DNA of 5,896 bases from Polaromonas sp. (GCA_014376885.1 JACMQR010000374.1:1-5896); one strand, 5' to 3'. Shown: positions 1 to 5,741, counted from the stretch's first letter. The notes: generated by a model not told the origin, from the sequence alone. Program-made: numbers and translations.

Positions 1-374
1 AAGTGGCCGATGCGCCCCAGGTGGTGCGATTCGGCCAGCGCCATGATGCAGCTGCCGTGCGCCTGGGCGCGGGCGATGCCCAGCGCCATCGCCTGCTCGC
101 CAACCACCTGGCCGTAGCCACGCTGGCCGTTCAGGGTCAGCAGGCTGCCGGCGTCGAGCACCACCTGCACACCGGCGTTGGGCAGCAAGCCGCCTTCGAG
201 CACCGCCTCGACATAGCGTGGCAGCATGCCCACGCCATGCGAATCATGGCCGCTCAGGTTGGCCATGACCAGGTTGGCGGCAACTTTTTCGGCTTCTTTG
301 GCCGTACTGCCTGATGCTATGAAAATAGAAGCACACTGTGCCCGCAGAACATGCGCATGGATTAGTTTTGACAT
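1..374 (-). CDS. LDH2-family malate/L-lactate dehydrogenase, N-terminal part (cut by window edge)
   Basis: NAD(P)-dependent oxidoreductase of the LDH2/MDH2 family (malate, L-lactate, ureidoglycolate, sulfolactate and 2,3-diketogulonate enzymes). This family is unrelated in fold to the classical Rossmann-type lactate dehydrogenases. It is expected to interconvert a 2-keto acid and a 2-hydroxy acid in the cytoplasm. Reading leftward from ATG at 374-372 gives 124 complete residues before the window ends. The family hallmark SGHDSHGV is at residues 41-48. An NGQRGYGQVVGEQAM segment is at 83-96, and ESHHLGRIGH at 115-124. Family knowledge places catalytic histidines in the SHG and SHH motifs (here about H46 and H117). 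The ATG is preceded by only a weak Shine-Dalgarno-like GGTAG. The start is chosen because family members begin about 40 residues before SGHDSHG. The exact substrate cannot be told from the N-terminus. The gene diverges from the FAH-family gene at 915. Confidence 0.9.
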   Translation of the reverse strand, partial: MSKLIHAHVLRAQCASIFIASGSTAKEAEKVAANLVMANLSGHDSHGVGMLPRYVEAVLEGGLLPNAGVQVVLDAGSLLTLNGQRGYGQVVGEQAMALGIARAQAHGSCIMALAESHHLGRIGH

Positions 375-914
375 AATTTCTACCGGTTTAGACCGCCATC
401 AATACCGCGCTGGCGGAAATCCAGGAAAGCCGTCCCGGATTGCACGCATTCGTCTGCCCCCAGGCCTTGCCCGTGTCGGCCAACCAGGCCGCAGGCCGCA
501 GCCATGAAAAAATCCATCATGCCGCAGATGCCAGCGCCGCACAGGCCGCGATCTGGCGCCAGCAGCCATGGCCGTCACTGCCCCGGCTCCGACGACAACC
601 GGACCGGCGGTGTCTGTCATCGCCATGCTGCCCATACCGGAAAAAATCACCCAGCCGGCCCCCAAGCCCACCGACCTGCGAATGGTGGCCTGGTTGCCTG
701 CCAGTCTGATGCCAAAAAGGCAGTAAGTGCTTGCCAGCAGGGCTTTATATGCTATGGTTTCAGGAGTTTTTAGTTGATGGGTTGGTGGCTCTTCGTTCAC
801 GCTGTCGTTCCAAGGCGGGCGGTGGCAAGGTACGCTCGCAGCTCTGGGCCATCCCGGCGCAAGGCGGCGACGGCAACATGGCGGTTCGGTCAACCCTCGA
901 AAAAAGGAAAAAGC
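375..914. other. 540-base divergent intergenic region without a convincing gene
   Basis: Both strands were read in all frames. Several ORFs of 80-100 codons exist, but none resembles a known protein. Two plus-strand stretches have coding-like third-position GC: from about 389 to 600, and from ATG 569 to the stop before 728. They lie in different frames and do not join without a frameshift. On the minus strand, 580-730 is also open and hydrophobic (GLGAGWVIFSGMGSMAM in part). This could be a decayed gene remnant or simply GC-rich spacer. The right part holds a promoter candidate at 731-758. A near-palindrome CGGTTTAGACCG lies at 384-395, just upstream of the LDH2-type start, and could be an operator. 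Confidence 0.5.
731..758 (+). promoter_or_regulatory. Sigma70-like promoter candidate with extended -10, upstream of the FAH-family gene
   Basis: TTGCCA at 731-736 (5 of 6 to TTGACA) is followed by a 16-base spacer and TATGGT at 753-758 (4 of 6 to TATAAT). The -10 is preceded by TGC, giving an extended -10 TGn motif. Transcription would start near 765 and reach the FAH-family ATG at 915 after a leader of about 150 bases. This is a sequence match only. It lies in locally AT-richer DNA than its surroundings. Confidence 0.45.
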
Positions 915-1763
915 ATGAAACTCGTTCGCTACGGCAGTCCCGGCCAGGAAAAGCCCGGACTCATCGATGTCCAGGGCCGGCTGCGCGACCTGAGCGGCGT
1001 CATCAGCGACATCGGCCCCGGCCAGCTTGGCGATGACGCGCTGGCTGCGCTGCGCCGGCTGGCCACCGCCGACCTGCCGGAGGTCCAAGGCGCGCCGCGC
1101 CTGGGCAGTCCGCTGGCGGGCGTCGGCAAGTTCATCGCCATCGGCCTGAACTACGCCGACCATGCGGCCGAGGCCGGCCTGCCCATTCCGGCCGAGCCGA
1201 TCGTGTTCATGAAGGCCACCAGCTGCATCCAGGGGCCCGACGACCCGGTCATGCTGCCGCGGGATTCGCTCAAGACCGACTGGGAGGTCGAGCTGGGCGT
1301 GGTCATCGGCACGCGGGCGCGCTATGTGCTGGAAGCCGATGCGCTCAGCCATGTGGCCGGCTACTGCACCGTCAACGACCTCAGCGAGCGTGAATACCAG
1401 ATCGAGCGCGGCGGCACCTGGGACAAGGGCAAGGGCTGCGACACCTTCGGCCCGCTCGGCCCCTGGCTGGTGACGCGCGACGAGCTGCCTGATCCGCAGG
1501 ACCTGGCGATGTGGCTGGACCTCAACGGCCGGCGGGTGCAAAGCGGCAACACCCGGACGATGATTTTCAGCGTGGCAAAAATCGTCAGCTATGTCAGCCA
1601 GTTCATGACGCTGCTGCCGGGCGACGTGATCACCACCGGCACGCCGCCCGGCGTCGGCATGGGCATGAAGCCGCCGGTCTTCCTGCGGGAAGGCGACCGC
1701 ATGGCGCTGGGCATCGAGGGGCTGGGCGAGCAGCACCAGGCGGTGGTGGGCTTCAAGCCTTGA
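915..1763 (+). CDS. Fumarylacetoacetate hydrolase (FAH) family protein
   Basis: A 282-residue member of the FAH superfamily. These are Mg/Mn-dependent enzymes that hydrolyse, decarboxylate or isomerise 2-keto acids such as fumarylpyruvate, 2,4-diketo-3-deoxy sugar acids and oxaloacetate. The N-terminal cap is about residues 1-70. The catalytic fold follows, with GLNYADHAAE (77-86), DWEVELG (122-128) supplying E124 and E126, and VNDLSERE (153-160) supplying D155. E124, E126 and D155 form the family's acidic metal triad. KGKGCDTFGPLGPW (171-184) and TGTPPGVG (241-248) are further family motifs. The length and MKLVRYG start fit the group often labelled ureidoglycolate lyase or 2,4-diketo-3-deoxyfuconate/rhamnonate hydrolase. 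Substrate cannot be assigned, and those labels are frequently wrong. The ATG at 915 has AAGGA at 904-908, six bases away. An in-frame upstream ATG (777) would add a basic, unrelated tail. It converges on the Bug gene. Confidence 0.93.
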   Translation: MKLVRYGSPGQEKPGLIDVQGRLRDLSGVISDIGPGQLGDDALAALRRLATADLPEVQGAPRLGSPLAGVGKFIAIGLNYADHAAEAGLPIPAEPIVFMKATSCIQGPDDPVMLPRDSLKTDWEVELGVVIGTRARYVLEADALSHVAGYCTVNDLSEREYQIERGGTWDKGKGCDTFGPLGPWLVTRDELPDPQDLAMWLDLNGRRVQSGNTRTMIFSVAKIVSYVSQFMTLLPGDVITTGTPPGVGMGMKPPVFLREGDRMALGIEGLGEQHQAVVGFKP

Positions 1764-1774
1764 CGCCCACCGCC
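1742..1774. terminator. Long hairpin over the FAH-family stop codon, between convergent genes
   Basis: GGTGGTGGGC (1742-1751) pairs with GCCCACCGCC (1765-1774) over 10 pairs with one G-T wobble. After one T/C mismatch, TCAA (1753-1756) pairs with TTGA (1760-1763) around a three-base loop. The stop codon TGA is inside the stem. The only spacer between the two convergent genes is 1764-1782, so this hairpin is the sole candidate for a transcription barrier. No T-tract follows on either strand, so it is not a classical intrinsic terminator. It may instead slow polymerase or protect mRNA 3' ends. Confidence 0.4.
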
Positions 1775-1782
1775 CGGGTCCG

Positions 1783-2766
1783 CTAATCCAGGGTGACGCC
1801 TGAATCCCTGACCACCTTGCCCAGGCGAACGGTTTCCCTCTTGATCAGCTCGCCAAACTGGGCGGCGCTGCCGGCGACCACCGGCGTGCCCAGCGCCTCC
1901 CATTTTTTACGGAACTCGGGTTCCTTGAAGATGGCGTTCAGCGTGCTGTTGAGCTTGTCGATGACCGGCGCCGGCGTACCGGCGCGCACCGCAATGCCAT
2001 GCCAGCCAGTAAATTCGTAGCCGCTGACGCCGGCTTCGGCCATCGTCGGCACGTTGGGCAGCAGCGGGCTGCGCTTGGCCGAGGTCACGGCCAGGGCCGT
2101 CAGCTTGCCGGACTGGATGTAGGGCAGCGAGCTGCCCAGCACGTCGAACATCACATTGACCTGGCCGCCGAGCAGGTCGTTGAGTGCCGGGCCGGCGCCG
2201 CGGTAGGGGATGTGGGCGATCTTGATGTCCATCTGGGTGTTGAACATCTCGCCTGCCAGGTGCTGCGGCGTGCCGTTGCCGGCGGACGCGAAACTCAGGT
2301 CGGGCTTGGGCGTTTTCGCCAGCGCCACCAGTTCCTTGACGCTTTTAACGCCCAGCTTGGGATGGACTTCCAGCACCATCGGAAACGCCGAAATCTGCAT
2401 GACCGGCGCCAGGTCGGTCAGCGCATTGAACGGCATGCTGCGAAACAAGGTGGCATTGACCGCCATCGGCCCGCTGGCGGCCAGAAGCAGGGTGTGGCCG
2501 TCGGCCGGCGACTGTTTGGCCACGTCGGCGCTGCCCAGGTTGCCGCCCGCGCCGCCCTTGTTGTCGACCACCACCGTCACGCCCAGGCGGGTTTGCAGCT
2601 CGGTGCTGAGCAACCGGGCCATCAGGTCGGTCGGGCCGCCGGGCGGGTAGGGCACGACGAAGCGGATGGTTTTGCTCGGGTAGCTGTCCTGGGCCAGGCT
2701 GGCCAGCGGCATCAGCAGAGCTGCGGTGACGCAAGCGCCCAGTGTGAGAAAAGCAGCGCGTTTCAT
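1783..2766 (-). CDS. Bug/TctC-family tripartite tricarboxylate transporter solute-binding protein
   Basis: A 327-residue periplasmic binding protein of the Bug (TctC) family, which captures carboxylates or related small acids for tripartite transporters. The signal peptide has a basic start (MKR), a hydrophobic core at residues 5-22 and probable cleavage after SLA at residue 25. The mature protein has VVPYPPGGPTD (37-47), which forms the first ligand loop, DNKGGAGGNLGS (68-79), GNGTPQHLAGE (163-173) in the second ligand loop, and HIPYRGAGPALNDLLGGQV (185-203). All are family hallmarks and the length is normal. The ATG at 2766 is preceded by AAGGAG at 2777-2772 with a five-base spacer, so the longer in-frame start at 2949 is discarded. 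It is the last gene of the minus-strand cluster, 25 bases after the BKACE-family stop. No TctA or TctB membrane gene is in the window, which is common for Bug proteins in Burkholderiales. The ligand is unknown. Confidence 0.95.
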   Translation of the reverse strand: MKRAAFLTLGACVTAALLMPLASLAQDSYPSKTIRFVVPYPPGGPTDLMARLLSTELQTRLGVTVVVDNKGGAGGNLGSADVAKQSPADGHTLLLAASGPMAVNATLFRSMPFNALTDLAPVMQISAFPMVLEVHPKLGVKSVKELVALAKTPKPDLSFASAGNGTPQHLAGEMFNTQMDIKIAHIPYRGAGPALNDLLGGQVNVMFDVLGSSLPYIQSGKLTALAVTSAKRSPLLPNVPTMAEAGVSGYEFTGWHGIAVRAGTPAPVIDKLNSTLNAIFKEPEFRKKWEALGTPVVAGSAAQFGELIKRETVRLGKVVRDSGVTLD

Positions 2767-2791
2767 GGGGTCTCCTTCGTGTTTTAAATGG

Positions 2792-3631
2792 TCAGGCCGC
2801 GCCGAAACGCTGGCGAATGTCCTGCGCGCTGGCCAGCGGCCGGCCCAGGCTGAAGGCCGCTTCCCTGGCTTGCATGACCAAGGCGGCATTGTCGGGCGCC
2901 AGCTGGCTGCTCTTGAGCTGCAGGTTGTTCTCGAAACCGACCCGCACATGGCCGCCCAGGGCGGCTGCGGCCGTCACGCAGGCATGCTCGGTCGCGCCGA
3001 AGGCGCACACCGCCCACGGTTCTGGTCCGGTGTGGGCATGGACAAAAGGCACCAGATCGCGCGGGCTGGAGGTCTGCCCGGCGCTGTAGCGGCCGAGCAC
3101 GAACAGCAAAAACCACGGTGCCTCGGGAATCACGCCGCGCTCGCGCAGGCCTTGCCAGCGCTGCAGGTCGGCGACGTCGTACAAGATGACCTGGGACATC
3201 ACCCGCTCGCGCGCCAGCCAGCTAAAAAATTCGGCCAGGCCGGCTTCGCCAATGGCGGGCTGGTCAAGCTCGCGCAGCGACACCGACACCGCCTCCGGGT
3301 GCAGCGCCTGCACCATGGCGATCTGCTCGGGCGCCTGGTAAACCCGAGCGGCTTCGCTGGTGACCTGCAGCACCAGCTCGTTGCCCACGGCGGCCTTGAC
3401 GGCCTGCAGCGCATCGCGGTAGCCCTGCACGTCCAGGCTGTGCCGGCCTTGGGCGTCGCGGATGTGCAGGTGCAGCATGGCCGCGCCTGCGTCCAGACAG
3501 GCTTTGGCCGTGGCGGCCAGGCTGGCGGCGGTCAGCGGCACGGCCGCATGGTCGCTGGCCTGCTTGTAGGCGCCATTGGGCGCGACGGTGATGATGAGCG
3601 GCTCTGAGGTCATGGGCGAAAGTACAGGCAT
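2792..3631 (-). CDS. BKACE-family (DUF849) beta-keto acid cleavage enzyme homologue, divergent active site
   Basis: A 279-residue TIM-barrel protein of the DUF849/BKACE family. Characterised members condense a beta-keto acid with acetyl-CoA and cleave it to acetoacetate plus a new acyl-CoA (for example 3-keto-5-aminohexanoate in lysine fermentation). Family signatures seen are LIITVAPNGA (12-21), GAAMLHLHIRDAQGR (49-63), FLLFVLG (174-180) and HVRVGFENN (228-236). H54, H56 and E234 match the zinc ligands. Compared from memory with Kce, positions of Glu14, Glu143 and Asp231 appear to be Tyr22, Ile149 and Asn235, while Arg230 is kept. The chemistry may therefore differ from the family name. The ORF starts five bases after the dehydrogenase stop, suggesting coupled translation. 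Neither ATG 3631 nor the next one (3613, giving MTSEPLIITV) has a clear Shine-Dalgarno. The second matches family length better. Confidence 0.9.
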   Translation of the reverse strand: MPVLSPMTSEPLIITVAPNGAYKQASDHAAVPLTAASLAATAKACLDAGAAMLHLHIRDAQGRHSLDVQGYRDALQAVKAAVGNELVLQVTSEAARVYQAPEQIAMVQALHPEAVSVSLRELDQPAIGEAGLAEFFSWLARERVMSQVILYDVADLQRWQGLRERGVIPEAPWFLLFVLGRYSAGQTSSPRDLVPFVHAHTGPEPWAVCAFGATEHACVTAAAALGGHVRVGFENNLQLKSSQLAPDNAALVMQAREAAFSLGRPLASAQDIRQRFGAA

Positions 3632-3636
3632 AACGG

Positions 3637-4596
3637 TTAAAAGCTGGTGTCCAGCGGGGGAAGTTCATCGGCCAGCAGGTCTAGCCCGTGCTGGAGCAGG
3701 CGGTCGTAGCGGGCGCGTTCGGCCTGGCGGCGGCTGTCGGGCCAGTCGTAAAAACCGGCGCCGGCCTTCATGCCCAGGCGCCCGGCGGCAACGCGCTCCT
3801 GCAGCGCGCGCGCCGGCTCGCTCGCATTGGACAGGCTCGGGTACATGGTGGCGGCGGCCGCGCAGTGCACGTCCAGGCCCGCATGGTCGCGCTGCAGCAC
3901 CGGCCCGGCGGCCAGGTAGCGAAAGCCAAAGCCAAAGCGCACCGCCGCGTCCACGTCCTCCGGCGTGGCCATGCCTTCGTCGATCATCGCAAAGGCTTCG
4001 CGGGCCAGCGCATGCTGCAGGCGGTTGGCCAGAAAACCGGGTTTGTCCTTGCGCACCAGCACCGGCACGCTGCCGCAGCCGCGCATGAAGGCGCACAAGC
4101 TGTCGGCCAGCGCCGGGTCGGAGTCTGGCCCGCGCACCACCTCGACCAGCGGCACCAGGTGGGCCGGCATGAAAAAGTGCAGGCCGAGCATGCGCTGGCG
4201 GCCCGGCAGGCCTTGGGCAATGGCGCTGATCGGAAAGCTCGAACTGTTGCTGGCCAGCACCGCGCCGGCCGGGGCGAGCCCGACCAGCTGCGCGAACAGG
4301 GCCTGCTTGAGCGCAAGAATCTCGGGAATGCATTCGACCACCAGGGCCACGTCGCTCCAGGCCGCATCGGCCAGCGCCGGCACCGCCGTCACCGCGACTG
4401 CGCGCCGGGCCAGGCCAAGCGTCGTCAGCGCCTGCAGGACATGGGGCTGCAGGCGCGCCCGGCTGGCTTCGCTCGGGTCGATCACCGTCACCCGGCAGCC
4501 GCCGCGCGCCAGCACAATGGCCACGTCGGCGCCCATGGTACCGGCGCCGATGACCACGGCATGGATGTCTCTGGGATGGGCGGCAAGCAATTTCAA
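3637..4596 (-). CDS. 3-hydroxyacyl-CoA dehydrogenase-type NAD-dependent oxidoreductase
   Basis: A Rossmann-type dehydrogenase of the 3-hydroxyacyl-CoA / L-carnitine / L-gulonate dehydrogenase superfamily, oxidising a 3-hydroxy group to a 3-keto group with NAD. Residue numbers here count from the longest ORF start (TTG 4626, 329 aa); subtract 10 for the start chosen. GAGTMG (27-32) and D50 form the NAD site, with the acidic residue favouring NAD over NADP. SNSSS (126-130), H150 in GLHFFMP with E162 (the His-Glu catalytic dyad), and N201 in PGFLANRLQ are all present. The usual HFFNP is HFFMP here. The C-terminal domain ends in GMKAGAGFYDW (285-295). The start chosen is TTG 4596, with AAGGA at 4607-4603 six bases upstream, giving 319 aa. 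TTG 4626 would overlap the putative -10 box. It is the first gene of the cluster and precedes the BKACE-family gene by five bases, so it probably supplies that enzyme's keto substrate. Whether it acts on a CoA ester or a free acid is not decidable. Confidence 0.92.
   Translation of the reverse strand: MKLLAAHPRDIHAVVIGAGTMGADVAIVLARGGCRVTVIDPSEASRARLQPHVLQALTTLGLARRAVAVTAVPALADAAWSDVALVVECIPEILALKQALFAQLVGLAPAGAVLASNSSSFPISAIAQGLPGRQRMLGLHFFMPAHLVPLVEVVRGPDSDPALADSLCAFMRGCGSVPVLVRKDKPGFLANRLQHALAREAFAMIDEGMATPEDVDAAVRFGFGFRYLAAGPVLQRDHAGLDVHCAAAATMYPSLSNASEPARALQERVAAGRLGMKAGAGFYDWPDSRRQAERARYDRLLQHGLDLLADELPPLDTSF
3639..3655 (-). terminator. Small terminator-like hairpin at the end of the dehydrogenase gene
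   Basis: Read on the minus strand, GCTGG-ACA-CCAGC forms a perfect five-pair stem with a three-base loop (3655-3643). It is directly followed by TTTT (3642-3639), overlapping the last codons and stop of the dehydrogenase. The stem is short, so at most a weak terminator or attenuator within the cluster is expected. It could lower expression of the two downstream genes. It may be chance in GC-rich coding sequence. Confidence 0.25.
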
Positions 4597-4625
4597 AGCG
4601 GGTCCTTGGGGCAGTGCAGCGGCCA

Positions 4626-4654
4626 AGTGTAAAAGCCGGTGATTGCGCTGTCCA
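4626..4654 (-). promoter_or_regulatory. Sigma70-like promoter candidate for the minus-strand cluster
   Basis: On the minus strand, TGGACA (4654-4649, 5 of 6 to TTGACA) is separated by exactly 17 bases from TACACT (4631-4626, 4 of 6 to TATAAT). The start of transcription would fall near 4619, about 22 bases before TTG 4596 and its AAGGA ribosome site. The geometry is consistent for all three signals. The 12-bp palindrome at 4661-4672 lies just upstream of the -35, where a LysR activator would sit. Confidence 0.5.
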
Positions 4655-4660
4655 CGCGTT

Positions 4661-4672
4661 TTTATCGATAAA
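4661..4672. promoter_or_regulatory. Perfect 12-bp palindrome TTTATCGATAAA, probable LysR operator
   Basis: TTTATCGATAAA is a perfect inverted repeat in the 86-base region between divergent starts at 4596 and 4683. It ends 10 bases before the LysR ATG and starts 7 bases upstream of the -35 box of the opposite promoter candidate. LysR-type regulators commonly bind AT-rich dyads in such divergent regions, repressing their own gene and activating the other. The sequence shows the palindrome. Binding by this LysR is inference. Confidence 0.5.
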
Positions 4673-4682
4673 CTGATTCGCC

Positions 4683-5669
4683 ATGCAGATCAATTGGTCC
4701 CTTCGCGAGCTTGACGTCTTTTTGGTGCTGGCCTCGACGCTGAGTTTTCGCCGCACCTCGGCGCAGGTCAACCTGTCGCAGTCGGCGGTGTCCGGCGTGA
4801 TTGCCCGGCTGGAGCAAACCCTGGCGGTCAAACTGTTTGACCGGACGACGCGCAGCGTGCAGCTGACCGCGACCGGCCAGGTGTTTGCCGAGCAGGCGCT
4901 GCTGCTGCGCGCCCAGACCGACGAGGCGGTGCGCGCCGTGCGCAACCTGGCCGAGATGCAGGTGGGCCAGGTCACGCTGGCCGCGCTGCCGTCGCTGGCT
5001 GCGACCGTCGTGCCGGCCGCCTGCGCCCGCTACACCGCGCTCTACCCGGGCGTGCAGCTGCAGATTGTCGACACCCTGTCGGGTCCGGCGTTCGACCTGG
5101 TACGCGCCGGCCGGGTCGATTTCGCGCTGACCGCCGCCAACCCGGCCTATGCCGACCTGGACTACCAGCCGCTGGCCGCCGACCGCTTTGTGCTCTTGAT
5201 TCCGCCGGACCATGCGCTGGCCGCCGGGCGCGGCCCGCTGCGCTGGCTCGACATTGCCGGGCTGGCGCATATCTCGATGCCGCTGCCCGCCAGCGTGCGC
5301 CAGTATGCGGATGCCGCGCTGCTGGAGCACCGCATCCGCTTTGCGCCGGCCTACGAGGTCGAGCACCTGGCGACCATCAGCGCCATGGTCGCCTGCGGGC
5401 TGGGCGTGTGCGCGCTGCCCGAACTGGCGGCGGCCGTGGCGCCGCAGCCCGGCGTGGTGCGCCGCCGCCTGGTCGCGCCGGACATGGCCCGGCCGATCGG
5501 GCTGGTCACGCGCCGCCACCGCAGCCTGTCGCCGGCGGCGACCGCCCTGGTCGGCCTGTTGCGCGAGGAAATGGCGCGCCTGGCGCCTGGCCTGGCGCCG
5601 GTGTTGAAAAAGGCCAAACCTGCGCCGCCGGCCATGTGCGTCATCGACAAGACCAAGGGTAAACCCTGA
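4683..5669 (+). CDS. LysR-family transcriptional regulator
   Basis: A 328-residue LysR-type regulator. The N-terminal winged helix-turn-helix covers residues 6-66, with LRELDVFLVLASTLSFRRTS (7-26), recognition region LSQSAVSGVIARLEQTL (31-47) and KLFDRTTRSVQLTATG (50-65). A linker helix follows (about 66-93). The effector-binding domain runs from VGQVTLAALPSLAATVVP (94-111) to about 300. It includes AGRVDFAL (142-149) and GLGVCALPELAA (239-250), typical of the two-lobed periplasmic-binding-protein-like fold. The last 20 or so residues form a K/P-rich tail (from KKAKPAPP) beyond the usual end. ATG 4683 fits family length; no strong Shine-Dalgarno is seen. It is divergent from the dehydrogenase-BKACE-Bug cluster, the classic arrangement for a LysR activator of a catabolic operon. 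The inducer is presumably the substrate or an intermediate. A weak -10 (GATAAA) overlaps the palindrome at 4661-4672, which would allow autorepression. Confidence 0.95.
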   Translation: MQINWSLRELDVFLVLASTLSFRRTSAQVNLSQSAVSGVIARLEQTLAVKLFDRTTRSVQLTATGQVFAEQALLLRAQTDEAVRAVRNLAEMQVGQVTLAALPSLAATVVPAACARYTALYPGVQLQIVDTLSGPAFDLVRAGRVDFALTAANPAYADLDYQPLAADRFVLLIPPDHALAAGRGPLRWLDIAGLAHISMPLPASVRQYADAALLEHRIRFAPAYEVEHLATISAMVACGLGVCALPELAAAVAPQPGVVRRRLVAPDMARPIGLVTRRHRSLSPAATALVGLLREEMARLAPGLAPVLKKAKPAPPAMCVIDKTKGKP

Positions 5670-5670
5670 A

Positions 5671-5696
5671 TTTTCCAGGAGTACTGATCCTGAAAA
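5671..5696 (+). terminator. Inverted repeat just after the LysR gene, possible terminator
   Basis: TTTTCCAGGA (5671-5680) and TCCTGAAAA (5688-5696) form a nine-pair stem with one bulged C and a seven-base loop, two bases after the LysR stop. Another small repeat, AGGGTAAACCCT, spans the stop codon at 5656-5667. No T-tract follows, so termination is uncertain. The repeat could instead be a protein-binding dyad. Confidence 0.3.
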
Positions 5697-5741
5697 TAAA
5701 TAGTCGGTAAAAAGTCATGAGTTCCTGAACTGCTGCAAAAT

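Noticed and set aside
710..722. TGCC-AAAAA-GGCA hairpin as a terminator
   Set aside because: Only four pairs, no gene ends here, and the A/T run is in the loop rather than after the stem.
695..737. Near-direct repeat TGCCTGCCAG / TGCTTGCCAG (695-704 and 728-737)
   Set aside because: Only two copies of 10 bases with one mismatch; expected by chance in GC-rich DNA and no array follows.
399..1736. 445-codon minus-strand open frame across the gap and the FAH-family gene
   Set aside because: Antisense to a clear FAH-family gene. The composition is R/A/H/Q-rich with no family motif, a typical GC-rich shadow.
1999..2787. 262-codon plus-strand open frame opposite the Bug gene
   Set aside because: The Bug protein on the other strand has a signal peptide, motifs and a ribosome site. 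This frame is H/Q/G/R-rich without any recognisable domain.
2767..2949. 61-residue N-terminal extension of the Bug protein
   Set aside because: It would overlap the BKACE-family gene and bury the signal peptide. The AAGGAG site fixes the start at 2766.
3688..4632. 314-codon plus-strand open frame opposite the dehydrogenase
   Set aside because: H/Q/G/R-rich antisense frame. The dehydrogenase motifs on the minus strand are unambiguous.
3665..4975. 436-codon minus-strand open frame across the dehydrogenase and LysR start
   Set aside because: It overlaps two well-supported genes in other frames and has shadow-like R/G/A composition.
4662..5519. 285-codon minus-strand open frame opposite the LysR gene
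   Set aside because: Antisense shadow of a full-length LysR regulator; no motif.
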